This document shows, one piece after another, positions 15,567 through 23,595 of a DNA stretch of 42,169 nucleotides (positions are counted from its first letter, which is position 1; every line of letters begins with the position of its first letter). The stretch is from Selenomonadaceae bacterium. GTDB taxonomy: Bacteria > Bacillota > Negativicutes > Selenomonadales > Selenomonadaceae. Below the pieces are notes generated by a model. It saw only the letters and a program-made list of their open reading frames with translations. It was not told the DNA's origin and ran no database searches. Made by a program: the position numbers and the translations under genes. The stretch lies in assembly GCA_017475745.1 (NCBI GenBank), contig JAFVEZ010000021.1, positions 1 to 42,169 of the forward strand. Reading direction: 5' to 3'.

Positions 15567-16409
15567 TTGATAAGTATAAAAGCACATATCAACAATATAG
15601 CACTTCATCACACGATTTTTGATTTACCATTTGCGTTCATGGCAGCTATCCTTGCATCGAATGGTTCACCAAGTCCGTGGACACTGTTTCTGATTGCCGT
15701 TGCGGTGACGAGTGGCAGAGCGGCGGCAATGGCAATCAATAATCTCGTTGATCTTAAATACGACAAAAAGCAACCGCGAATGAGTTACCGCGCAATGGTG
15801 AGAGGTGAAATAACTAAACCGGAAGCAATGGTCTTTATAATCTTGTGTATGATTATAATGATTGTAACGGTCGCGCAGCTTCCACCTATTTGCTTAAAGT
15901 TGTTGCCGATTGCTGCAATACCGTTCATTATCTACCCATACACCAAGCGATTTACTGGCTGGTGTCACTTATTCCTTGGCCTTGCAATAGCAATGGCACC
16001 GGCAGGCGGCTGGGTTGCAGTGAGTGGTGAGATCACTCTTCCGATGATTGTTTTGTGCACTGCCGTTGCACTGTGGATCGGAGCCTTTGATGCCATGTAC
16101 GGTGCTCAAGACGAGAAGTTTGATAAATCACAAAAGCTCCACTCGCTCGCAACTGAATTTGGAGCAAGAGGAGCCTTCACTATTTCGGCAATCCTACATG
16201 TGATTTGTATTATTTGTTTTATTGCTGTCGGTGTGATGATGAATCTGGGCGACCTTTACTACAGCGGTGTCGGCATTGCAGCAGGCACGTTGTTTTATCA
16301 ACATTTGATTGTCAAGCCCTGGGACTTCAGCCGCGTCACTCAAGAATACTTCATGCGTAATGGCATAGTCTCTATCGCTATTGTCGTCTGTACTTGGCTT
16401 TCATACTAA
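15567..16409 (+). CDS. UbiA-family polyprenyltransferase (4-hydroxybenzoate/menaquinone type)
   Basis: 280-residue integral membrane enzyme that transfers a polyprenyl chain to an aromatic acceptor in quinone synthesis. Start is TTG at 15567 with AGGAG 8 nt upstream. Seen: first Asp motif NNLVDLKYDKKQPR (about residues 56-69), second DAMYGAQDEKFD (about 175-186), and about eight hydrophobic segments. It fits the UbiA-like group annotated as putative 4-hydroxybenzoate polyprenyltransferase, which includes MqnP of the futalosine menaquinone pathway; the real acceptor cannot be read. Its stop codon directly abuts the stop of the opposite-strand deaminase. Confidence 0.88.
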   Translation: MISIKAHINNIALHHTIFDLPFAFMAAILASNGSPSPWTLFLIAVAVTSGRAAAMAINNLVDLKYDKKQPRMSYRAMVRGEITKPEAMVFIILCMIIMIVTVAQLPPICLKLLPIAAIPFIIYPYTKRFTGWCHLFLGLAIAMAPAGGWVAVSGEITLPMIVLCTAVALWIGAFDAMYGAQDEKFDKSQKLHSLATEFGARGAFTISAILHVICIICFIAVGVMMNLGDLYYSGVGIAAGTLFYQHLIVKPWDFSRVTQEYFMRNGIVSIAIVVCTWLSY

Positions 16410-17729
16410 CTACATATAATAGCCAGTCAAACGGTGGAAACACTGATTAAAGTTGAATAGGATTTTCTCCTCGTCGAGGGTTTTCAGTTCTCCGTGCTCC
16501 ATAAGCACCTTACCATTGACGATGACAGTATCAACTGAAGAAGAATTTGCGGAGTATACCAGCAGCGAGATAGGATTATAGCGCGGTTGCCATTCCGCAT
16601 TTTTCATGTCATAGAGGACGATATCAGCTTTATAATCCTTTTCGATTCTGCCTACACCATTAAGACCAATAGCCTTGGCGCCATATTCTGTGCCGAGTCT
16701 AAGAGCTTCAGCAGCAGGAATGGCAAGCGGATCAAGTGTATTAACCTTGTGAAGAAGCGCAGCAAGTCGGACTTCCTCAAGCATGTCGAGATTGTTATTA
16801 GAAGAAGCTCCATCAGTGCCAAGAGCCACCACAACGCCTTCGTCGAGAAGTTTGGTTACAGGTGCAATACCGCTGGCAAGTTTCATATTTGAGCCAGGAT
16901 TATGCGCCACTCTTATCTTCTTCTCCTTGATGATCTCGATCTCCTCAGGACTGAGGTGAACACAATGAGCAGCAAGCGTACCTTGATCGAATAAGCCAGT
17001 TTCATTGACAACTTCAAACGGGCGCTTGCCATAGTCCTTGAGACAACCGTTGATCTCGTCAAGCGTCTCATTCATGTGAATGTGAATTTCTGCACCAAGT
17101 TCGGAAGCAGCATTGGCAACCTTTATCAGATACTCCGGCGGACAGGTGTAAATCGCGTGAGGACCAAACATCACGGTGACGCGACCTTCGGAAGCGTTGT
17201 GGAACTCTTTGAACAGCTCGATATTCTCCTGGAGCTTCTTGTCTCCGTCAACGACACCAATCAAACCGCGTGATAGCACACCTCTCAAGCCGGACTCGTC
17301 GACAACCTTGGCCACTTCGTCCATACATGGACCGTACATGTCAGCAAAAGCTGTGGTTCCGGAGCGAATCATCTCAACCGCCGCAAGCGCTGCACCTATG
17401 TAAATATCTTCACGGCCCATCTTCGCTTCAATCGGCCAGATATCCTCTTGGAGCCAGTCCATGAGCTTCTTGTCATCAGCAAAGCTCCTCAGCAGCGTCA
17501 TTGAAGCATGAGTGTGTGCATTGACAAGACCGGGTACTGCGAGTTTGCCCTTGCCATCAATGATTTTGATATTTTTGACGTGATCCGCCAAAACATTTCC
17601 ATTGACAACCCTGCCAACAAAGGCAATCTTGTCATCTTCAATGATAATATCAGCGTCTTGTATGTCGCCGTTGTGCCGTAATACCGAAGTATTCTTGATT
17701 ATCATCTTGGAGTTGATACTCTTATTCAC
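16410..17729 (-). CDS. mtaD: MTA/SAH-type amidohydrolase (5'-methylthioadenosine/S-adenosylhomocysteine deaminase)
   Basis: 439-residue zinc amidohydrolase. Seen: VNAHTHASMTLLRSFADD (HxH metal ligands and substrate loop), HIHMNET, AAHCVHLSPEE, HNPGSNMKLASG and GTDGASSNNNLDML, the full set of catalytic blocks of the MTA/SAH deaminase group (releasing ammonia from adenosine-type substrates in methyl-cycle salvage). GTG start at 17729 behind GGTGG; an internal ATG at 17705 has no ribosome site. The family also holds aminofutalosine deaminases, and the neighbouring UbiA gene leaves a quinone role possible. It is convergent with the UbiA gene and abuts its stop codon. Confidence 0.88.
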   Translation of the reverse strand: MNKSINSKMIIKNTSVLRHNGDIQDADIIIEDDKIAFVGRVVNGNVLADHVKNIKIIDGKGKLAVPGLVNAHTHASMTLLRSFADDKKLMDWLQEDIWPIEAKMGREDIYIGAALAAVEMIRSGTTAFADMYGPCMDEVAKVVDESGLRGVLSRGLIGVVDGDKKLQENIELFKEFHNASEGRVTVMFGPHAIYTCPPEYLIKVANAASELGAEIHIHMNETLDEINGCLKDYGKRPFEVVNETGLFDQGTLAAHCVHLSPEEIEIIKEKKIRVAHNPGSNMKLASGIAPVTKLLDEGVVVALGTDGASSNNNLDMLEEVRLAALLHKVNTLDPLAIPAAEALRLGTEYGAKAIGLNGVGRIEKDYKADIVLYDMKNAEWQPRYNPISLLVYSANSSSVDTVIVNGKVLMEHGELKTLDEEKILFNFNQCFHRLTGYYM

Positions 17730-17750
17730 AATACCACCAGCCTTTACATT

Positions 17751-18056
17751 TTAAGAATTTTTTACATTGTCAGTGGCGAGTTCCAACATTCTGACAGTCA
17801 AAATACGATTTCCTACAATCAAATCATAAATAGTATCCTCGTTAAGAGTAATACGATTGAGATCGTCCGGCAAGTCTCCTGCCATTTGTGAGTCAAAATC
17901 CTTTGTCCAAAGATCAGAATTATAATATGCAATAAGTTCGCGATATTTTTCGCGTAATTTTGCGTACTTTTCGAGAGCATCAAATAATTCTGCTGCAACC
18001 TCATTGGTTTGCTCAAGTATTTTTCCCATATGTTCGATTCGTTCAATCTGATTCAA
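17751..18056 (-). CDS. DUF4298 family small protein
   Basis: 101 residues, soluble and mostly helical with a coiled-coil-like first half (AAELFDALEKYAKLREKYREL), then YYNSDLWTKDFDSQMAGDLPDDLNRITLNEDTIYDLI, which matches my memory of the DUF4298 signature. Function unknown for the family. TTG start at 18056 with AGGAGA 7 nt upstream. It lies between the FtsA-like gene (51 bp upstream) and the deaminase (21 bp downstream) in the same direction, so these may be co-transcribed. Confidence 0.75.
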   Translation of the reverse strand: MNQIERIEHMGKILEQTNEVAAELFDALEKYAKLREKYRELIAYYNSDLWTKDFDSQMAGDLPDDLNRITLNEDTIYDLIVGNRILTVRMLELATDNVKNS

Positions 18057-18107
18057 TATTATCTCTCCTCATTGCTCACTCATTATATTGGTTTGATAAT
18101 CGTCAGC

Positions 18108-20624
18108 TCAATCTGGTCTGATAAAGTCGCTTATAGTCAACTTCTTGCGCTCTCTGAGTTCTCTGAGAGGTGTTCTGATAGCTTTTGCTTTTGCGGATTG
18201 ACTATCGGCGACAGCGGTATTTGAGACAGATTCAGTTTTAGATTTATCGTCATTGGAAAATTCAGGCGGCACTTTTGGCAAGTCTGGGTCTTCTTCTGGT
18301 GGTGTAAGTTCAATTTCAAGCTTGTCGCCGTTTTTGACTGGATCAGCAAAGTCAACTGCCTGTCCATTGACAAGGATTTTAAACTTTATTCTGCTCCTTG
18401 AATCAGGCGGCTTAAAATCAATCGCCAGCAGTGCATCTGAAACTGTCACAACACGCGAGAAGCTCTTATACTCAATAGTGGCATCTTCGTCAATTATAGA
18501 GTTTCTGCTTGCAGCGCGACCGTTGAGTTTAAGGTCAAAAGTTGCCGCAGGAATTTCATATTCCTCGTCCTCATAGAATATCTTGACACTCGTCTCAAGA
18601 TTGGAGACCTTGATGACATCAGAGATTTTCGGCATGTCGTTGGCTATATATTCAATGCTATCACCTTGGTGAATAGGCAATGTGATCTGGACAGGCGAAT
18701 CGTTCATTAGAATAGTCGGTGAGCAAGTGTAGCTTGATTGACGCCCATTAATGGTGTATTTAATCTTGCGGCCTGTAGGTGAGTAACCTGCAAGTCTCAA
18801 GGCTTCACCTACAGTTCGCGGCTGACGGACTTCAACCACATCACCATCGACAAGCAAGCGGTTATCACTGACGGTTTCGCCATTGACTAACGTTCGTGGC
18901 CTAATAGATTCCACCTTATCGTTTATATTGATCTCGAAGCTATCGACTTCACCAATCACATCAGAGAGATACACCTTCGGAGTCTGGCCGTCCTCACCAG
19001 CTATAATCTGAATGTAGGAATCATTCTTGATCGGTGTATCGAAAGTTGCTTCCTCGCCATCAACGGTTATCTTTGCGAGTGTTCCCATGCTACCAGGGAA
19101 TGATTTCTTTTCACCCTCAACTGTTACCATTAAGCCGAGACCTGGCTTGCCATTAAACTTTCTGATTTGTATTCCCGTACTAAGCAGAGCATCAGAAACA
19201 GTGAGATCGTGGAAGTGGAAGAGACTGTATTCAACGTCGTTGACGTAAACCGTGAGGAAGTGAAAGATACTAGAGGAAGCAATCTTCAAGATGCCTAACG
19301 GTGTAACGGCGTCCGGCAAGCGCAATTCTTTAGGTATAGATGTGATACCGGCAACAATATCAGGATTGCGGACAGCAACGCGATTGTCGGGCATGTTGAG
19401 TGCTTTGGCAACGTATTCATGAAGCTTGGGTGTGAGTGATCCACCACCAACTAGCATGACAGCTTGAGGTACTTCATCATGGTTAAGCTCTACAACCGTC
19501 TTGGCAATGGAATCGGCAAGACCTTTGATGTTTTCCTCAATAGGCGCAATTATCTCCTCTGCTGACATATCAAAACGACTGCCTAGAATATCCTGGAAGA
19601 ACGCAGGTTGACCATTTGCTGCTTTACGTTTGACCTCTTCAGCTACGTTGAAGTCGAGAAGGAACTTTTGACTGATTGCCTCGGTGACCTCATCACCAGC
19701 AAGCGGCACCATGCCATAGGCTATAACGGAACCATTCTTTGTGATTGCAACGTCTGAGGTGCCGGCGCCAATGTCAACCAATACGAGGTTGAGATGGCGC
19801 ATTGTAGGTGGAATGAGTACATTGATAGCAGCAATCGGCTCTAAAGTCAATGCTTGCATCTCCAGTGAGGAATACTGCAAGGCGGACTGCATTGAATCAA
19901 TGACTTGACGCGGCAAGAATGTTGCAATGACAGTAGCTTTGGCAACTTTGCCGCGCTGCCCGACAAGGGTTTTGAGACGAACATCATCAAGTTCATATTG
20001 TATTGTCGAAAAGCCGACGCAATAATAATTTGTCGGATCGTCAATGGTGTTTGATGCGGCAAGATCAGATTGTGCGGCTTGAACAGCAGCAAATTCCAAA
20101 TCTTTCTCCTGTTCGTAAGTGACAATTCCTTCAATGTTCGCTTCCGAAGTAGCAGTGACGGTATAAAGAGCGCGACCTGCAGCGGCAACAGCAGCACTTG
20201 TGAGAGGTCCGACTTGCTTCTCCAGCTCTGCCTTGAAATTCTTTATCACAGCAGCCACTTGTGGTACATCATGAATCTGGCCGTCAAGCATAGCACGAGT
20301 CTTATGCTCCTCACGATGAGTGGCAACTATCGTCAATGAGTCGTCATCTTCACGAACGGCAACGATCCCAATGACAGAGCGAGTGCCAATATCCAGTGCA
20401 AAAATCTTTTCACGCTGATCGCTCGTCTTTTCCTGTTCAGCAGCCTTATGTGGGCGACCTCTTTTATTCGCAGTAGTTTTTACAGAGGATTTTGTAACTT
20501 TTGCAGGAGATTTTTTGACATCTTTGGCAGGTGTCTCCTCGGTGGTTTTCTTCCTCGTTCGTCGAGTGACTTTCTTCTCAGTCTCTTTTATTTTATCGTC
20601 ATCAGTTAATTTTTTCCTTGGCAT
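18108..20624 (-). CDS. FtsA/PilM-like actin-fold ATPase with AT-hook-like N-terminus and beta-grasp-like repeats
   Basis: 838 residues, twice the usual FtsA length. Residues 1-72 are Lys/Thr-rich and contain KRGRP (about 54-58), an AT-hook-like DNA-binding motif. Residues 73-470 form an FtsA-type actin fold: FALDIGTRSV (phosphate 1), LVLVDIGAGTSDVAI (phosphate 2) and AVMLVGGGSLTPKL (adenosine motif), with an SHS2-like insertion. Residues 475-776 hold about five degenerate repeats of 50-70 residues that open with TVSDAL/YLSDVI/TVGEAL and close with patterns such as VNGQAVDFADPVKNGDKLEI, like ThiS/TGS beta-grasp units. The tail is acidic/Pro, then basic. ATG at 20624 with GAGGAG. No membrane-binding helix is obvious at the C-terminus. 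It is divergent from the FakA-like gene. Confidence 0.8.
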   Translation of the reverse strand: MPRKKLTDDDKIKETEKKVTRRTRKKTTEETPAKDVKKSPAKVTKSSVKTTANKRGRPHKAAEQEKTSDQREKIFALDIGTRSVIGIVAVREDDDSLTIVATHREEHKTRAMLDGQIHDVPQVAAVIKNFKAELEKQVGPLTSAAVAAAGRALYTVTATSEANIEGIVTYEQEKDLEFAAVQAAQSDLAASNTIDDPTNYYCVGFSTIQYELDDVRLKTLVGQRGKVAKATVIATFLPRQVIDSMQSALQYSSLEMQALTLEPIAAINVLIPPTMRHLNLVLVDIGAGTSDVAITKNGSVIAYGMVPLAGDEVTEAISQKFLLDFNVAEEVKRKAANGQPAFFQDILGSRFDMSAEEIIAPIEENIKGLADSIAKTVVELNHDEVPQAVMLVGGGSLTPKLHEYVAKALNMPDNRVAVRNPDIVAGITSIPKELRLPDAVTPLGILKIASSSIFHFLTVYVNDVEYSLFHFHDLTVSDALLSTGIQIRKFNGKPGLGLMVTVEGEKKSFPGSMGTLAKITVDGEEATFDTPIKNDSYIQIIAGEDGQTPKVYLSDVIGEVDSFEININDKVESIRPRTLVNGETVSDNRLLVDGDVVEVRQPRTVGEALRLAGYSPTGRKIKYTINGRQSSYTCSPTILMNDSPVQITLPIHQGDSIEYIANDMPKISDVIKVSNLETSVKIFYEDEEYEIPAATFDLKLNGRAASRNSIIDEDATIEYKSFSRVVTVSDALLAIDFKPPDSRSRIKFKILVNGQAVDFADPVKNGDKLEIELTPPEEDPDLPKVPPEFSNDDKSKTESVSNTAVADSQSAKAKAIRTPLRELRERKKLTISDFIRPD

Positions 20625-20761
20625 AAAAATCTCCTCAAATTGACAAAAGTGTTTAGAAAAAAGGTTATTTGTATTATTTCGCGAATTATTAACATAATCC
20701 TGTTTTTGATTTTAAAAATAATCTTTTGCATATAAATCTATATGAGTGAGGTGTAGTGCAA

Positions 20762-21997
20762 ATGAGCGGAAATAGAGAAGTTATAACCGGTGGAGATTTC
20801 AAGAGAATGGTTGCGGGTGCTTATAGTGAGTTTTTATTAGAGTATGAAAATATCAACAAAATGAAGGGTGTAGGCACTCTTCCAGGTACTCACATATTGA
20901 GAACGATGGGTGCTGCTGTTATGCCACTTGCAGATGCCAAAGACGACAGTATTGGTGGACTTTCACGGCGTGTTGCAACGGCGGCGGTCTTTGGTGCAAG
21001 AGGAAACGCCGGTGTAGTGCTTGCACAGCTTTTCAGAGGTATTTCAACTGGTCTTGCAGGTAAGTATGACGCGACGAGTTCAGAATTTGGCAAGGCTTTT
21101 CAGTATGGCATATTATATTCTCAGCGAGTAATTCCCGAAAAGCTAGAGATACCATTTATAACCGTTGCAAAGGCTGTTGCCAAGGGTGCCTATCACGCTG
21201 TTCGTGATGAGAAACCAATATCTGAGATTTTGGAAGCAGCAATCAATTCCGGCAAAAATGCCATGCAAGTCTGTGGACAAGATGATGCAGGAGCCTATAT
21301 AATGAACAGCTTCTTGACGGGTTGTCTCAAAGGTCTTGACGGCAACTTTGTATCACCTGCAGTCAGCCTTTCACTTGGTATCAGCGCAGGAAAAGATATG
21401 CCTGATCCTGTTAAGGATATCGTCAAACCTTACTGCGTTCGTCTTAGAGTGAAAAATTCAACTGCGAGTATACCAGAATTGGAGCGCCAAATGAGTGACC
21501 TCAGCAGCTTCTCTATAGTTGAGCGCTTGAGTGGAGCCATTGAAGTTCACTTTCACACTGACCACGTAGGCAAAGCTCTTGAGCAGGCGGTAGGTTGGGG
21601 TCCTCTTCGTGAAGTTAAGATTGTCAATATGAGTGAAAGTCACACTCTACCTGCTCGCGATGCCGTCATGCCCGTCGCAGCTCTGGCAGTTGCTAAGGAT
21701 AGAGAAGAAGCAGACATACTTCAAGACGCAGGTGCCTCTATACTTATCACAGGCAGTGCAGAAGCTTCACCATCAATAGCCGAAATAGTTGGCGCCGCCC
21801 ACAGTGACTTGGCTTCAGCATATGTGTTGGTGGCTTCAAGTGCAGATTATCGTCTTGTTTTCCGTCAGGCTAAGAAACTCTTGGGCAATCGAGTAGAGCT
21901 GGTATTGTGTGAGTCAACTGAACAGGCAATCGAAGCATTAAAAAAATTCTCTGCCACACTTACAGCAGCGGAGAATGTAAATAACATGGCCGTTTAG
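20762..21997 (+). CDS. FakA/YloV-like DAK2-domain protein lacking the metal-binding motif
   Basis: 411 residues from the ATG at 20762, which has GAGGTG 8 nt upstream; an in-frame GTG at 20756 is too close to that site. The layout resembles the fatty-acid kinase component FakA: a DAK2-like helical domain (GARGNAGVVLAQLFRGIS, about residues 80-97), a middle part ending in the FakA-like EVHFHTDHVGKALEQAV, and a C-terminal domain (GASILITGSAEASPSIAEI, YVLVASSADYR). In FakA the N-terminal motif PDGDTGTNM binds the nucleotide metal; here the equivalent place reads TLPGTHILRTM without aspartates. It is therefore probably not a kinase in the usual way. FakB is not seen nearby. Confidence 0.75.
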   Translation: MSGNREVITGGDFKRMVAGAYSEFLLEYENINKMKGVGTLPGTHILRTMGAAVMPLADAKDDSIGGLSRRVATAAVFGARGNAGVVLAQLFRGISTGLAGKYDATSSEFGKAFQYGILYSQRVIPEKLEIPFITVAKAVAKGAYHAVRDEKPISEILEAAINSGKNAMQVCGQDDAGAYIMNSFLTGCLKGLDGNFVSPAVSLSLGISAGKDMPDPVKDIVKPYCVRLRVKNSTASIPELERQMSDLSSFSIVERLSGAIEVHFHTDHVGKALEQAVGWGPLREVKIVNMSESHTLPARDAVMPVAALAVAKDREEADILQDAGASILITGSAEASPSIAEIVGAAHSDLASAYVLVASSADYRLVFRQAKKLLGNRVELVLCESTEQAIEALKKFSATLTAAENVNNMAV

Positions 21998-22020
21998 GAA
22001 TATTTATCAACGAGTAGAGA

Positions 22021-23301
22021 TCATTCGTTCTCTAACTCGATAGCATTTGCAGTTATGACGAAGGGTGCATATATGAAGATGTCCATAATCAGCCAGACGA
22101 TTTGCAAAATTCCACCCATAATTGAATGAGTACCTATCGCTGCACTGAAGATCAGCGGCATTGTCCATGGAATATCCACTTGGAAGATCGGCACAATGCC
22201 CCAAGAGATTGCAAAATAACCGACCAGGACATTTGCTAGTGGTGCCACGATATAAGGAACTAAAAATATCGGATTTAGAATCAAAGGTAAACCAAAGATA
22301 AAAACTTCCTGCACATTGAAGAACATCGCTGGCATACCAAACTTCGATACGGATCGCCAGCTCTCATGTTGAGAGAATACCAAAATGGCAATCATAAAAC
22401 CCATGACGTGAATCACGCCTGCTTCAAAAAAACCGGTAGTGAATATCGCTGAAGTCTCACCGATTTGGTTTGATAGTTGTGCTGGAATATAACCGACTTC
22501 CATTATCTTTGAGGTGATTGCATATCCAGGAAGACCCAGCCACCAAAGAAACCATACCGTAAATTGATAAATCATAACAAAGATTGGTTCTTGGAAAAGG
22601 TCCAAGCTCGATAAGTAAGTCTCAAATGTATTTGCAGTTCTTGAGAAAAGTGCAAGCATAAGCGAACATAACGAAGCTGTCAATAATGTCAAAAAAATTG
22701 GAAGAGTTTTGGAGATATATTGAGAAAATTCTTCTGTAGTCGAATGTGGCGCCTTTATTTGGAGCCATTTTATTTTAGATAATTTTGCAAAAATCCACGA
22801 AGAAGTAAAAGCCGTAACAAATGCCAAAAAGTAACCTCTCCTTGAAAAATAGTCTGTCATTTCGCCTGCATTGTAAGTTGGAACTGAGGACATTATCAAA
22901 AAAGCCGCGAGCGAACAGAATATCGTCAAATATTTGTCCGATTCAAAAATCTCAGACAAGTACATCGAAAGTATAGAGACAATCAAGATCGTGATTATCC
23001 TGTAACCAATATCAACAATCTCATTGTAAGTCATCAAAATCTGTGCAAAGTCACTGCCAAGATAATCTTCACCACTGAGTCCGCCGGTGATCCAGAAACC
23101 AAGATTTAGCCCTTGATTGCTCATTAAAAAACCCTTCGGATTAAGGAGCAGATTGTTGATAACGTCCAGAGCCGAAATGGTCAGCCAAAATGGAATCAAA
23201 ATATAAAAAGTCCGCCGTATAGCCGTTAAATATTTATTGTTATAAAATTGTTCAACCTTGGGTATTAGAGTCAATTCCCAAAATGAATAAACATTTCCCA
23301 T
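22021..23301 (-). CDS. PTS EIIC permease, lactose/cellobiose family (orphan)
   Basis: 426-residue membrane protein with about ten hydrophobic segments. The signature NVQEVFIFGLPLILNPIFLV matches the conserved N-I-N-E-P-x-x-FG-P segment of cellobiose/lactose EIIC permeases, with the catalytic-region Glu kept but the usual Pro replaced by Val. No EIIA or EIIB domain is fused or encoded nearby, so it must use subunits encoded elsewhere, act as a sensor, or have another role. ATG at 23301 with GAGGAAG upstream. It is convergent with the FakA-like gene (23-bp gap). Substrate unknown. Confidence 0.8.
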   Translation of the reverse strand: MGNVYSFWELTLIPKVEQFYNNKYLTAIRRTFYILIPFWLTISALDVINNLLLNPKGFLMSNQGLNLGFWITGGLSGEDYLGSDFAQILMTYNEIVDIGYRIITILIVSILSMYLSEIFESDKYLTIFCSLAAFLIMSSVPTYNAGEMTDYFSRRGYFLAFVTAFTSSWIFAKLSKIKWLQIKAPHSTTEEFSQYISKTLPIFLTLLTASLCSLMLALFSRTANTFETYLSSLDLFQEPIFVMIYQFTVWFLWWLGLPGYAITSKIMEVGYIPAQLSNQIGETSAIFTTGFFEAGVIHVMGFMIAILVFSQHESWRSVSKFGMPAMFFNVQEVFIFGLPLILNPIFLVPYIVAPLANVLVGYFAISWGIVPIFQVDIPWTMPLIFSAAIGTHSIMGGILQIVWLIMDIFIYAPFVITANAIELENE

Positions 23302-23542
23302 GTGATCATCTTCCTCAACAATGGTTTAATGCTTTACAAATTCGACACAAATATGCATTTCACCTGCAACTACAGGTATTGAAGTTTAGAGACTTGACAT
23401 AAGTTAAACGGTTCGTTTTGAGTATGCGATGTATAAAAATACTTTACTATTGATGATAAAGGATTTTCTATACTTATGTTGAAGTATTAGTAATGTATTT
23501 TAAGAAGTAATTGAGAAGCTTGATTAAGAAAAGGTTGAAGGA
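23302..23542. other. Intergenic spacer between divergent EIIC and cobA-hemD genes
   Basis: AT-rich region upstream of both genes. Apart from the cobA promoter at its end I see no ORF, no strong hairpin and no cobalamin-riboswitch-like structure. A TTGACA at about 23396 lacks a -10 at the proper distance. Confidence 0.4.
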
Positions 23543-23570
23543 TTGATTTTAGATATTCTAACTTTATAAT
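23543..23570 (+). promoter_or_regulatory. Promoter of cobA-hemD
   Basis: TTGATT (23543-23548), 16-bp spacer, perfect TATAAT (23565-23570). The start would be near 23577, with GGAG at 23583 and the TTG start codon at 23596. Confidence 0.65.
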
Positions 23571-23595
23571 TGATATTTATTTGGAGTGCAGTAAT

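Noticed and set aside
23396..23450. TTGACA with downstream TATAAA as a promoter
   Set aside because: Spacing is about 32 bp, far beyond a working promoter.
23302..23580. Cobalamin riboswitch upstream of cobA-hemD
   Set aside because: No conserved B12-box pattern and the promoter leaves a leader of only about 20 nt.
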